DNA of 23,578 bases, taken from NCBI GenBank assembly GCA_002440825.1, contig DJVH01000013.1:1-23578 (forward strand). The letters are read 5' to 3'. The notes under the pieces were generated by a model. It was not told the origin of the DNA. It saw only the letters and a program-made list of their open reading frames with translations, and searched no databases. Position numbers and translations under genes: made by a program. Below, one piece after another: positions 1 through 7,938 of this stretch. Origin of the DNA: Bacteriovoracaceae bacterium UBA6261. GTDB lineage: Bacteria > Bdellovibrionota > Bacteriovoracia > Bacteriovoracales > Bacteriovoracaceae. Position 1 is the first letter of the stretch; every line of letters starts with the position of its first letter.

Positions 1-395
1 TTCACGGTGTTTACAAACCAGGAAATGTTAAACTTCGCCCGACTATTCTCAGAGACGGCCAGGCAGCCGTTAAAGAAGCTTTTGGAAAAGAAGCAGAACA
101 CTTTCTTGTTTTCCACGGAGGCTCCGGTTCTGAGCTTTCAGAAATTCACGAAACTCTAGGCTACGGTGTTGTGAAAATGAACATTGATACAGACACTCAG
201 TACGCTTTCACCAGACCTGTTGTCGATTACATGCTTAAAAATTACGACAAAGTTTTGAAAATCGACGGCGAAGTCGGATCTAAAAAACATTACGATCCAC
301 GTGAGTGGAATAAGGTCGCGGAGAAGGGAATGACAGAAAGAATTGCCCATGCCTGTGACGATCTCAAAAGCAGTGGTAAATCTCTCTTATTGTAA
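1..395 (+). CDS. fbaA: Class II fructose-bisphosphate aldolase, C-terminal part
   Basis: The gene runs in from the left edge; about 130 residues remain, read from base 3. The zinc enzyme cleaves fructose 1,6-bisphosphate to dihydroxyacetone phosphate and glyceraldehyde 3-phosphate in glycolysis and gluconeogenesis. Visible family motifs are HGVYKPGNVKLRP, FHGGSGS (its His is a zinc ligand in class II enzymes), VVKMNIDTDTQYAFTRPV and KKHYDPREW. The internal ATG at 171 lies inside the conserved KMNIDTDTQ segment and is not a start. The reading frame ends in TAA followed directly by TGA, and an intrinsic terminator follows about 45 bases later, so this is the last gene of its transcript. Confidence 0.95.
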   Translation, partial: HGVYKPGNVKLRPTILRDGQAAVKEAFGKEAEHFLVFHGGSGSELSEIHETLGYGVVKMNIDTDTQYAFTRPVVDYMLKNYDKVLKIDGEVGSKKHYDPREWNKVAEKGMTERIAHACDDLKSSGKSLLL

Positions 396-437
396 TGACC
401 TTTTGTAACCTATTGATAATATTCTGAATTTTAAAAT

Positions 438-485
438 CGGGCTTCACTAATGATAAGTGAAGCCCGCTTTACCCGCCTTTTTCTT
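438..485 (+). terminator. Intrinsic terminator after the aldolase gene
   Basis: An 11-bp perfect stem, CGGGCTTCACT at 438-448 and AGTGAAGCCCG at 456-466, encloses a 7-base loop. It is followed by CTTT and a second T-rich run ending about 487. The stem is strong; the T tract is interrupted by ACCCGCC, so termination may be less than complete. Confidence 0.75.
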
Positions 486-544
486 TTGGAAAATTTGAAA
501 GCGTGTCAAAATATTGGGAGACCTTTTTTAGGAGTACATTCTCA

Positions 545-2011
545 ATGAAATGGACGCACTTTTTACCTGCCTCTCTCGCGATTCTTCTTCCCCTTGTTCC
601 CTACTCTGCCCACGCTGAAAAAAACCTGATCCTTCTTGGCGGTGGTGGCGAACCTAAGAATATGAACACTACCATTTTCGATAACACGCTTACCGAAATG
701 GACAAGTTCCTCACAAACAATAAATGGAAAACTGTTATCAGCTTCAACGGCGGGCACTCGCAGACAGATGCCATGCTCACAATGAGATTTAACGATGCTG
801 CTGTAAAAACATCTTTTTCTCAGAACAACTACAACACGATCATTAAAGGCTACGAACAAAAAATCAGAAACGGTGAAATCAAATCCGGCGATCAATTAAT
901 GATTATGATTGATACTCACGGTGCCGAAAAAGTTTCCAAAGATCAGTCCTCCACTCATGAAATTGCCGTGGGACAGGCCCCCGCGACGACAAGCCTCAAT
1001 TCTCTTGAAGGAACTCCGACAGTGAGCCTTGATACTCTTCGCACTCTGACTGAGCTTGCAAAAGAAAAAGGAATCAAACTCGCAATCATGGATTTCAGCT
1101 GTCACTCGGGAAACACTCTTTCTCTCGCCAATGAAAACACATGTGTTATTTCTTCAACCGGAACCAAGCATTTTGGTTACAACACTTTTTCGGAAACTTT
1201 CATTCAGAATATGAAAGCGGGAAAATCACTTGAAGATGTTTTTCTTAATGTGAGAAAAGAAACGAAAGATAATTCTTTCCCGATGATTTCTTCCGCTGAA
1301 GGCAAGGCCATTAACCAGGACTTTTATCCGGCCATTACTCCTTATCTTTTCTATTACGAGCGCGATCAAAGGCTCGATAAAATGACAGACTATCTTTTGT
1401 CTGCTTCGACAAACGCAGGTGTCTGTCAGAGAAAAAATCAGTTCGATGATTTAATGAATCAGCTCGACAGTCTGCGCGCTCTCAATATGTTGAACGCGAA
1501 TAAGTCAATGCCAGAGCTTGAGCGAATCAAAACGCTGCTTGTGGAATACAAAACAAGACAGGACCGTTACATCAACCTGGTCCGTTCGTGGGGAGCTCCG
1601 GAACTCAACCGCAGAGAAACTTTCACCGGTTCAGCCGTTGTAGGAAAACGCAAAGACACGATGACCGGAAATTTTTCGTGGAAAGAACTTGTTGAAGGTG
1701 ACTTCGATACCATCATCAAAAACGTTTCCAGCGCAAAACTCGGAACGAAAGACCAGATGACTCAGGCCCAGTTTCAGGCCTCCATCGAAATGCACACCAA
1801 GGCCCGTGACAAGCAAAGAGAGATCCTGGCCCGCTATCCGAACTTAAAAGGTTATAAACAAAAATTTAGCGAGGCCCTTCAGGACTTTCAGGGAACCTAC
1901 GCGATTGCCAATAAAATTGCTCTCGAGGAAAGAAAGCTATACGATAATATGTATACAAACCTGAAACAGGAAAAGAAGACGTCTAATCCTTGCAGGAGTT
2001 TTGTGTTGTAA
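545..2011 (+). CDS. Secreted caspase-fold (C13/C14-like) cysteine peptidase candidate
   Basis: The 488-residue product starts with a signal peptide (basic MKWTH, hydrophobic core, likely cleavage after SAHA at 24). ATG 545 is chosen because AGGAGT at 530-535 sits 9 bases upstream; an in-frame GTG at 503 would bury the signal peptide behind 14 residues and lacks a site. Two motifs in order match the caspase-fold His-Cys dyad: a hydrophobic strand ending MIMIDTHG (His125) and a strand ending LAIMDFSCHSG (Cys186). Both follow beta-strand-like hydrophobic runs, as in clan CD peptidases. Residues after about 300 are helical and charged with no domain I recognise. It is the first of three closely spaced + strand genes. 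The substrate is unknown; clan CD membership is an inference from two motifs. An inactive relative is the main alternative. Confidence 0.72.
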   Translation: MKWTHFLPASLAILLPLVPYSAHAEKNLILLGGGGEPKNMNTTIFDNTLTEMDKFLTNNKWKTVISFNGGHSQTDAMLTMRFNDAAVKTSFSQNNYNTIIKGYEQKIRNGEIKSGDQLMIMIDTHGAEKVSKDQSSTHEIAVGQAPATTSLNSLEGTPTVSLDTLRTLTELAKEKGIKLAIMDFSCHSGNTLSLANENTCVISSTGTKHFGYNTFSETFIQNMKAGKSLEDVFLNVRKETKDNSFPMISSAEGKAINQDFYPAITPYLFYYERDQRLDKMTDYLLSASTNAGVCQRKNQFDDLMNQLDSLRALNMLNANKSMPELERIKTLLVEYKTRQDRYINLVRSWGAPELNRRETFTGSAVVGKRKDTMTGNFSWKELVEGDFDTIIKNVSSAKLGTKDQMTQAQFQASIEMHTKARDKQREILARYPNLKGYKQKFSEALQDFQGTYAIANKIALEERKLYDNMYTNLKQEKKTSNPCRSFVL

Positions 2012-2031
2012 ATTTTTCTCTAAGGGACTTA

Positions 2032-2388
2032 ATGAACTCAAAATGGTTACTGATTTTTATAACACTCGCCTTTTCACAGGCGAGTTTTTCATCCTGCGGA
2101 ACTTATCTTCTCCGAGCTCAGGTTCTCATGAAAGACGGTTTCTCTTCACTGGTCATCAACCCGGGCACAAGATCCGAAATCAATTTAAAAGTTGAATTTT
2201 CTGAATCGTCTAAACTCTCTCCTTACATCGGCCGCTTAATTGAAACGAAAGGAAAGATTGAAGAAAAAATGGATCACACCAGAGGTGTCGTCGCAAGCCT
2301 TGGCCCTATCTCACCTCTTGCGCCTGATCCGCTTTCACAATCTAAAGGCACTAAGATGGAGCTTCTAAAAAAAGAAGACTGCAAGTAA
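2032..2388 (+). CDS. Small secreted protein, possible OB-like fold
   Basis: The 118-residue product begins MNSKWLLIFITLAFSQASFSSC, a signal sequence; the Cys at 22 could be a weak lipobox (FSSC) or one half of a disulfide with the Cys near the C-terminus. ATG 2032 has AAGGGA at 2022-2027 just upstream; an upstream in-frame ATG at 1990 would overlap the preceding gene and put 14 residues before the signal peptide. The body alternates short strands (YLLRAQVLM, SEINLKVEF, YIGRLIETKGKIEEK, TRGVVASLGPISP), a pattern compatible with a small OB-like beta barrel, but I do not recognise a family. It lies 20 bases after the caspase-fold gene and its stop codon abuts the next start, so the three genes are probably co-transcribed. 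Confidence 0.65.
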   Translation: MNSKWLLIFITLAFSQASFSSCGTYLLRAQVLMKDGFSSLVINPGTRSEINLKVEFSESSKLSPYIGRLIETKGKIEEKMDHTRGVVASLGPISPLAPDPLSQSKGTKMELLKKEDCK

Positions 2389-2832
2389 GTGAGAAAAAGG
2401 ACTCTGCTGAAATTGATGAATTTCTGGCCGCCCTTTTTGGGGGCAGGGATTCGTGTCGATTACATGGCGCCCGATTATCACGAAATCAAAGTCTCAATGA
2501 CCCTCAAATTCTGGAACCGCAATTACGTCAACACTCATTACGGTGGTTCGCTCTACTCGATGGCGGATCCTTTCTATATGTTAATGCTCATGCAGATTTT
2601 AGGAAAAGAGTTTATTGTGTGGGACAAGGCCGCGAGCATTCGTTTTAAAAAACCCGGAAAAGGGAAAGTCACCGCTGTTTTTAAATTTCATCCTGAACAA
2701 ATTGAAGATTACAGAAATCAGTTGAGTGAAAAAGAAAAAATCGAACCGGTTTTAAAAGTTCTCATTCACGATGAAGAAGGGTCTGTTGTGGCCGAAGTGG
2801 AGAAAATTCTCTACATCAAAAAGAAGATCTAA
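2389..2832 (+). CDS. DUF4442 hotdog-fold protein, thioesterase-like
   Basis: The 147-residue protein matches the DUF4442 family: an N-terminal LLKLMNFWPPFLGAGIRVDY segment, then FWNRNYVNTHYGGSLYSMADPFYMLML and VWDKAASIRFKKPGKG. The family has the hotdog fold shared with acyl-CoA/acyl-ACP thioesterases; no substrate is established. The GTG start at 2389 directly follows the TAA of the upstream gene, so it is probably translated by coupling; starting there restores the conserved N-terminus, whereas ATG 2416 would cut into it. The stop overlaps by four bases the stop of the convergent gene on the other strand. Cytoplasmic; no signal peptide. Confidence 0.85.
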   Translation: MRKRTLLKLMNFWPPFLGAGIRVDYMAPDYHEIKVSMTLKFWNRNYVNTHYGGSLYSMADPFYMLMLMQILGKEFIVWDKAASIRFKKPGKGKVTAVFKFHPEQIEDYRNQLSEKEKIEPVLKVLIHDEEGSVVAEVEKILYIKKKI

Positions 2833-3431
2833 AACTCACATAGGTTATCTATGCACTTGGCATTATCATCAGACTTGTTAAGGGAAGTATTACTCTTGCA
2901 GGTCAAGTCTTTTAAATCTTGACTGTAGAGTTTTTCAAATCGATTGCTTAGTGACATTTTTTTTCCGCAAAAATTCACAATTTTGCATTCATTATCATTT
3001 TTGCAAAATTTCCAAAAAGGGTTTATGGATTGTTTTTCCAACGGTCTTAAATCAGCCAATTTTCTTACAATTTTTTCAGAATCAGACAACTCAATAATCA
3101 GGTTTTTTGAATTTCCCAAAGGTGATGAGAATGAAAGTTTCTCTAACGAGTTCGAACTTAAAACTAGATATCTCTTATTAGGTACTGAAGGTGGTCTATC
3201 ACACTGATCAGAAGCAGAAGATTTAAACGCAACTCTTGCTACAGATTTGGTTAAAGAATACTCCACATTTAGATAATAATTAACGTTCAGCCCTTCGCCT
3301 TCTTGTTGAACTCGGCCAATCACAATCCCTTTCGCCGATAAAGGATTTCTTTCAAGCTCATCTCTTACAGAGAAATCATTTTGGCATCCGTAGGACAAAG
3401 AAATTAACTTCAATAAATAAATTATAAACAA
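2829..3431 (-). CDS. Secreted Cys-rich protein, possible NTR/TIMP-like domain plus six-Cys domain
   Basis: No ATG is available. The best start is TTG at 3431, preceded by GGAG at a 6-base spacing; TTG 3455 lies in the upstream gene's terminator. The product (200 residues) opens with a short hydrophobic stretch ending LSYGC (Cys16), a signal peptide or weak lipobox. Residues about 16-135 recall the NTR/TIMP layout: Cys, then SAKGIVIGRVQ, a strand-rich middle with Cys77, KRYLVLSS, and a closing KIVRKLADLRPL helix. Residues 143-198 hold six cysteines (143, 149, 155, 178, 193, 198), including CKNDNEC and CIDNLC, as in small disulfide-rich secreted domains. The gene looks AT-richer than its neighbours. 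Function unknown; the NTR reading is pattern-based only. Confidence 0.6.
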   Translation of the reverse strand: MFIIYLLKLISLSYGCQNDFSVRDELERNPLSAKGIVIGRVQQEGEGLNVNYYLNVEYSLTKSVARVAFKSSASDQCDRPPSVPNKRYLVLSSNSLEKLSFSSPLGNSKNLIIELSDSEKIVRKLADLRPLEKQSINPFWKFCKNDNECKIVNFCGKKMSLSNRFEKLYSQDLKDLTCKSNTSLNKSDDNAKCIDNLCEF

Positions 3432-3452
3432 AGATAACTCCTGCCCGGATCT

Positions 3453-3484
3453 CAAAAAGCTCCAGGAGACAAAAGTCTCCTGGA
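3453..3484 (-). terminator. Intrinsic terminator of the aminopeptidase N gene
   Basis: On the - strand a 10-bp perfect stem, TCCAGGAGAC and GTCTCCTGGA (3484-3475 and 3470-3461), encloses a TTTT loop and is followed by AGC and five T. It lies 12 bases after the pepN stop. Confidence 0.85.
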
Positions 3485-3495
3485 ATCTATAGAAG

Positions 3496-6093
3496 CTAAG
3501 CTAAAATTTTAGAAACAATTTCAAAAACGTTTTTCGAAAGTCCTTCTGTCGAAAGAACTCTTTCAAGTTCCGGCTTCATCAAGGCCTTGAGTGACGCTGG
3601 TGTGCGCTTGTAATCTTTGTAAGCCGACGCCAGACGTGATGCCACTTGCGGGTTCAATTTATCGAGCTCAAGAATTCTGTCTGCTATCAGTTTATAACCG
3701 CGTCCAGACGGATGGTTGAACTGCATTTTGTTTTGAGAGAATTGAGCAAGAAGCGAACGAACAAGGTTCGGAATAGTTCTGTCGTAAACCGCATCCTTTT
3801 CCAGTTTGAGAACTGTATCGTAAGTGCTGTCGTAAGAAGCAGCGGCCTGAACTGAAAGCCATTTTTGCATAACAAGCGTTTCATGTTTCCACTTCTCATA
3901 GAACGCCTTAAGCGCTTCATCTTTAAGTGTTGAATTCGAATTCACAAGAGTTGAAAGCGCCCCGATTTCATCAGTCATGTTTGATGCAGCTTTGAACTGA
4001 TCGAACGCCGTTTTCTTATAAGTTTCTCCATCAACATATGAAAGAAGATCGAGAACTTTATTCTTCAGATCGCGTTCACCCATTGATTTCGGATCGAGCT
4101 TATACTCTCCGTTCGTATTCACTGAAACATAAAGTTTATGAAGAGTTTCATGGTGAGCATTGGCCAGCGCGCGCTTCAGGAAGTCTCTCGCCTTTTCAGT
4201 TTCAGGGTAAAGAATTTCTGCCTGCTCCTGATGCAATAATCCTTCTGCCGGAATGGTCATCGAAAGTGCTTTGAAAGCAGCATCGATTGATTGGTCCTTA
4301 AGGATTTTTCCGAAAGCTTCAACATACTTGCCGTTCACTTCAGGAGTTCTTCCCGCTTTTAAATCGGCAATCAATTCATTCAGGATTTTTGTAGAAACAA
4401 CTTGAGCAGCTTCAAATCTGTTGAATGAATCTGAATCGTGGGCCATTAAAAACAATTGATCATCAAACGAAAGATCGCTTGTGAGTTTTACCGGCGCCGA
4501 AAAACCTCTGTTCAAAGAAGCAATCGGACGCTCGTTGATATTGTCGAAAACAAACTCTTCTTTCATTTTATTGAGTTCAAGAGTTTTAGTCACGAGATCT
4601 TTCCCGTGGCTGCCTACAAGTCCAACATTGAAAGGAATGTGGAATGGCTGCGCTCCCGGAATCGTATTTTCCGGAAGGTGTTGCTCAAGAGAAAGAACAA
4701 ATTGTGTTTTCCCGGCATCGTAAGACGTTTTTGCCGTCACTTTTGGTGTACCGTTTTGAGCGTACCAGTTTTTAAATTGAGTAAAGTCGAAATTGTTGTT
4801 CGCCACACTCATCGCGTGAATGAAGTCTTCAGTGCGAACGGCCTGTCCGTCAAAAAGTTCAAAATATTTATCCATCCCTTTTCTGAATCCATCGACACCG
4901 AGAAGAGTCTGAATCATGCGGATAACTTCAGCGCCTTTTTCATAAATAGTGGCCGTATAGAAGTTATTGATCTCGATATAAGTCGAAGGTTTGATCGGGT
5001 GAGAAGTCGGTCCTGAATCTTCAGCAAACTGAGCTGAGCGAAGACCCATGACAGATTGAATGCGCTCAACATCTCTTGAGTTCATGTCAGCAGAAAATTC
5101 CTGATCGCGGAAAACAGTCAAACCTTCTTTCAATGTCAGCTGGAACCAGTCTCTACAAGTCACTCTGTTTCCGGTGTAGTTGTGGAAGTATTCGTGACCG
5201 ATCACAGATTCTATGCCGTAGAAGTTGGCATCAGTCGCGGTCTTAGGATTGGCCAGAACGTAAGCAGAGTTGAAAATGTTCAGACCTTTGTTTTCCATCG
5301 CGCCCATATTGAAAGCGTCGACAGCAACGATCATATAAATATCGAGGTCGTACTCAAGACCGAAACGGTCTTCATCCCATTTCATCGACTTTTTTAGCGA
5401 TTCCATAGCGTGATGACATTTGTCTTCGTTGCCTTTGTCGCAGTAAATTTCCAGCGCGACAGTGCGTCCTGATTTTGTTTTGAACGTGTCCTTAATAACG
5501 CCCAAATCTCCAGCGACAAGAGCATACAGGTAAGAAGGTTTTTTAAACGGATCTTCCCAAGTTACGAAATGCTTGCCACCTTCAAGATCCCCACGGGCAA
5601 TCGGATTACCGTTAGAAAGCAATACTGGAAAAAGTTTTTTATCAGCAATAATCTTTGTCGTGAACTTTGCCATGTTGTCCGGGCGGTCGACATAGAAAGT
5701 AATTCTTCTGAACCCTTCCGGTTCGTTCTGAGTACAGAAAATAGTTCCTGATTTATAAAGACCATCAAGCGTTTTATTGGCCTCAGGATTGATTTCATTT
5801 TCAATCTCAAGTGTAAATTCTGCAGGAACGTTGGGAATAGTGAGCAATTGAGTTTCTGTCGAATAATTGTAATCAGAAACCTTCTCGCCGTTTATTTTCA
5901 CAGAAAGAAGCGTCAGCTCTTCGCCGTTTAAAACAAGCGGCGCTGATTCTTTCGCGTTTCTTTTCATTTTCATTTTTGACTGAACAAGAGTCTTTGTATT
6001 GTCGAGGTGTAGAACCAGGTCAATGGTGTCTACAAGGTAGTCCGGCGCTTTATAGTCGGAAAGTTTAATCACTTTTGGCATGTCTGTTTTCAT
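3496..6093 (-). CDS. pepN: Aminopeptidase N, M1 family
   Basis: The cytoplasmic zinc aminopeptidase removes N-terminal residues from peptides. The 865-residue length matches the E. coli type (about 870). Seen in order: substrate motif GAMEN at 264-268, zinc motif HEYFH (His300, Glu301, His304) and the third ligand in LKEGLT (Glu323), followed by FRDQEFS as in the proteobacterial PepN group. The C-terminal third is the usual helical domain. ATG 6093 is preferred because GGAG lies 5 bases upstream; ATG 6111, six codons earlier, has no such site. It follows the DUF2797 gene by 25 bases and is probably co-transcribed with it. A strong terminator ends the unit. Confidence 0.96.
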   Translation of the reverse strand: MKTDMPKVIKLSDYKAPDYLVDTIDLVLHLDNTKTLVQSKMKMKRNAKESAPLVLNGEELTLLSVKINGEKVSDYNYSTETQLLTIPNVPAEFTLEIENEINPEANKTLDGLYKSGTIFCTQNEPEGFRRITFYVDRPDNMAKFTTKIIADKKLFPVLLSNGNPIARGDLEGGKHFVTWEDPFKKPSYLYALVAGDLGVIKDTFKTKSGRTVALEIYCDKGNEDKCHHAMESLKKSMKWDEDRFGLEYDLDIYMIVAVDAFNMGAMENKGLNIFNSAYVLANPKTATDANFYGIESVIGHEYFHNYTGNRVTCRDWFQLTLKEGLTVFRDQEFSADMNSRDVERIQSVMGLRSAQFAEDSGPTSHPIKPSTYIEINNFYTATIYEKGAEVIRMIQTLLGVDGFRKGMDKYFELFDGQAVRTEDFIHAMSVANNNFDFTQFKNWYAQNGTPKVTAKTSYDAGKTQFVLSLEQHLPENTIPGAQPFHIPFNVGLVGSHGKDLVTKTLELNKMKEEFVFDNINERPIASLNRGFSAPVKLTSDLSFDDQLFLMAHDSDSFNRFEAAQVVSTKILNELIADLKAGRTPEVNGKYVEAFGKILKDQSIDAAFKALSMTIPAEGLLHQEQAEILYPETEKARDFLKRALANAHHETLHKLYVSVNTNGEYKLDPKSMGERDLKNKVLDLLSYVDGETYKKTAFDQFKAASNMTDEIGALSTLVNSNSTLKDEALKAFYEKWKHETLVMQKWLSVQAAASYDSTYDTVLKLEKDAVYDRTIPNLVRSLLAQFSQNKMQFNHPSGRGYKLIADRILELDKLNPQVASRLASAYKDYKRTPASLKALMKPELERVLSTEGLSKNVFEIVSKILA

Positions 6094-6118
6094 GATGTCT
6101 CCGTTAATCATTTAAAAT

Positions 6119-6952
6119 CTATTCTGAAACTAATTCTATTCTATAACCTGTATGGCTTCTGATATTGATCACTCCGGTGTCGAAGATCATGTATTGACCC
6201 TTGATTCCCTGAAGAATTCCCCCGACAGATTCTGATTTGTCGAAAGAAAGCGAAGTGACTTTCTCGGGGTAAGTTAGCACGGGATAATCAATAAGAGTAA
6301 CGTTCTCGTGCTCTAAAATCTCCACTTGCCCTGCACCGAAGTCCCCTTCCATCGAATCCAGGTCATCCCCGAAGAGCTGGAACAACTCTTCTCTTTTATC
6401 CAGCAGATCAATCTCTTCAATCTGACCTTTGAGCATTTTGCGCCAGTCCGTTTTGTCGGCAATTTCTTCGGCAAACATTTTTTCAAATACGCCGGATTGG
6501 TAGCGGGTGCTCACCTTCATGATGGGAAGACCGGCCACGGCCCCCTGATCAATCCAGCGTGTCGGTATCTGAGTGGCCCGGGTGATCCCCACTTTGAGCC
6601 CGCTTGAATTGGCGAGATAAATATAATGAGGGATCATGCAGTTGCTTTCCCCCCAGGATGGTTCCCGGCATGTTCCTTTTGAAAAATGGCAAAGTTCAGG
6701 CTTGAGAATACACATATCGCACTCAGCAAGCTTGATGGAACAGGGATAGCAGTAACCGCCTGCGTATGCCTTTTTAACCGTTGTTCCGCAATGGGTGCAG
6801 TTGATCTGCTTTTTGAAAAGTAACTTCACTGGCCTGCCAATAAGGGGGTTTAAAGCGATCTCCTGCCCCGGATCACCTATTTTATATTGGGCCAGACCAC
6901 CGACCAATTCGGTCGACATTTTATCCAGATTGAATTCATTCATGGCCGTCAT
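6119..6952 (-). CDS. DUF2797 protein with zinc-binding cysteines and GIY-YIG-like segment
   Basis: The 277-residue product matches DUF2797 closely: LIGRPVKLLF, a cysteine cluster (Cys52, 55, 68, 71, 78, 81, 88, 95, 105) with CTHC, CYPC and CDMC pairs, then YIYLANSSGLKVGIT (110-124) and TRWIDQGA. The cysteines suggest one or two zinc ribbons. The YLANSSGLKVGIT stretch resembles the core of GIY-YIG nucleases, but activity has not been established to my knowledge. ATG 6952 is chosen because homologues begin just before the FNLDKMSTEL-like segment; the longer frame to 7060 would overlap the divergent PilZ gene. ATG 6943 is an equal alternative; neither has a clear ribosome site. It leads the unit with pepN. 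Confidence 0.85.
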   Translation of the reverse strand: MTAMNEFNLDKMSTELVGGLAQYKIGDPGQEIALNPLIGRPVKLLFKKQINCTHCGTTVKKAYAGGYCYPCSIKLAECDMCILKPELCHFSKGTCREPSWGESNCMIPHYIYLANSSGLKVGITRATQIPTRWIDQGAVAGLPIMKVSTRYQSGVFEKMFAEEIADKTDWRKMLKGQIEEIDLLDKREELFQLFGDDLDSMEGDFGAGQVEILEHENVTLIDYPVLTYPEKVTSLSFDKSESVGGILQGIKGQYMIFDTGVINIRSHTGYRIELVSE

Positions 6953-7034
6953 TCTAACGAAGAATTCATGCTTTCGTCCCAAAAAGTTTTTGGTTCGATT
7001 AAAGTCCTTTAGGCTAAGTGCCGAAATATAAAGC

Positions 7035-7811
7035 ATGACTGAAAAAAAGGATCCGAACAAGAAACATTATTTTCAAGCAGTTGACCCTGCTGAGTTTGCC
7101 GAAGCAATGCTTATGCAGTGTACACTGGAGAATGCCGCTCCACTAGTCATCTGGGAAAAAGGCGAGGCCGAAGATCAGGCCGAACTTTATATCGCTGCCG
7201 AATATTTTCCGAACCCTAAAATAATAAAATTGAAGCCGACCGGAAAGCTCGTTACCAAAATTACGGGATCGCTGAAAGCGGGCAAACAGGTTCTGATCAA
7301 AGTTCCGGTGGAAGAAAAAATCAATTATTTTACGGGCGGTCGGTTTAAGTTTCACCCCGAAGATCTGACCTACTCTCTGGAAATCCAGCAGGATATTTTT
7401 AAAAGCCAGCAACGCGGAACTTATCGTTTGAACGCCAGCGAAGTCATTCCTATCCAGTTTAAAATCGACGACCAGGTCTTTGATGCTCTGGATATTTCCA
7501 TTGGCGGGACAAGCTTTATGGTCGACGAACTCGACAAGGAACGCTTTGCCAAAGGAAAGCTCTATCAGGAGTGCACGCTGCGCTTTGACCGGAAGAATTA
7601 TTACATTCCTCTTGCACAGATTGCCGTTCTCATTCCGTTAACGGATGAGACAGGCAAACCCAATGGCCGTTATAAAGTCGGTATTGCCTTTAAAGATCTG
7701 CCTCGCAAAACAGAGGATGAACTTTATATCAAAATATCAACAGAGGCCCGCGGTGAAGAGATGAAGAAGAAATTCGATAATATCCTCGCCAAAAAGCCCG
7801 ATCCTACCTGA
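7035..7811 (+). CDS. PilZ-domain protein, probable cyclic-di-GMP receptor
   Basis: The 258-residue protein has a beta-rich N-terminal half (about 25-120) followed by a PilZ domain (about 125-240). The cyclic-di-GMP signature is present as RGTYR (Arg127, Arg131) and DISIGG (Asp153, Gly157, Gly158), with a later strand GRYKVGIAFKDLP. This is the two-domain layout of YcgR-like receptors. No output domain is attached, so any effect would go through a partner. It is divergent from DUF2797, with about 80 bases between starts, and 127 bases upstream of the serine palmitoyltransferase start on the same strand. I see no terminator between them, so read-through into the lipid operon is possible but not shown. 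Confidence 0.85.
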   Translation: MTEKKDPNKKHYFQAVDPAEFAEAMLMQCTLENAAPLVIWEKGEAEDQAELYIAAEYFPNPKIIKLKPTGKLVTKITGSLKAGKQVLIKVPVEEKINYFTGGRFKFHPEDLTYSLEIQQDIFKSQQRGTYRLNASEVIPIQFKIDDQVFDALDISIGGTSFMVDELDKERFAKGKLYQECTLRFDRKNYYIPLAQIAVLIPLTDETGKPNGRYKVGIAFKDLPRKTEDELYIKISTEARGEEMKKKFDNILAKKPDPT

Positions 7812-7880
7812 AATTCATTTATTTCTGCCATCCTTTTTGCGTACATAGAATTTTCACACTCGGCCAATTTTATTGACTAA

Positions 7881-7886
7881 AGGAGG
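7881..7886 (+). promoter_or_regulatory. AGGAGG Shine-Dalgarno match with no well-spaced start codon
   Basis: AGGAGG is a full match to the anti-Shine-Dalgarno core, but the next in-frame ATG codons are at 7912 and 7939, 25 and 52 bases downstream. No ATG, GTG or TTG occurs 4-12 bases after it. It may be chance, or the RNA between may fold to bring the ATG at 7912 closer. Confidence 0.35.
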
Positions 7887-7938
7887 TCTGAAGAGTAGTT
7901 TTCCAAGTCTTATGGAAACAACAAGCAGAGATACGAAA

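Noticed and set aside
503..544. GTG 503 as the start of the caspase-fold gene
   Set aside because: It would place 14 residues before a complete signal peptide, while ATG 545 has AGGAGT at good spacing.
4456..5016. 186-codon open frame on the + strand opposite pepN
   Set aside because: It lies wholly antisense to the conserved catalytic part of aminopeptidase N, has no family resemblance or ribosome site, and its composition is that of a shadow frame.
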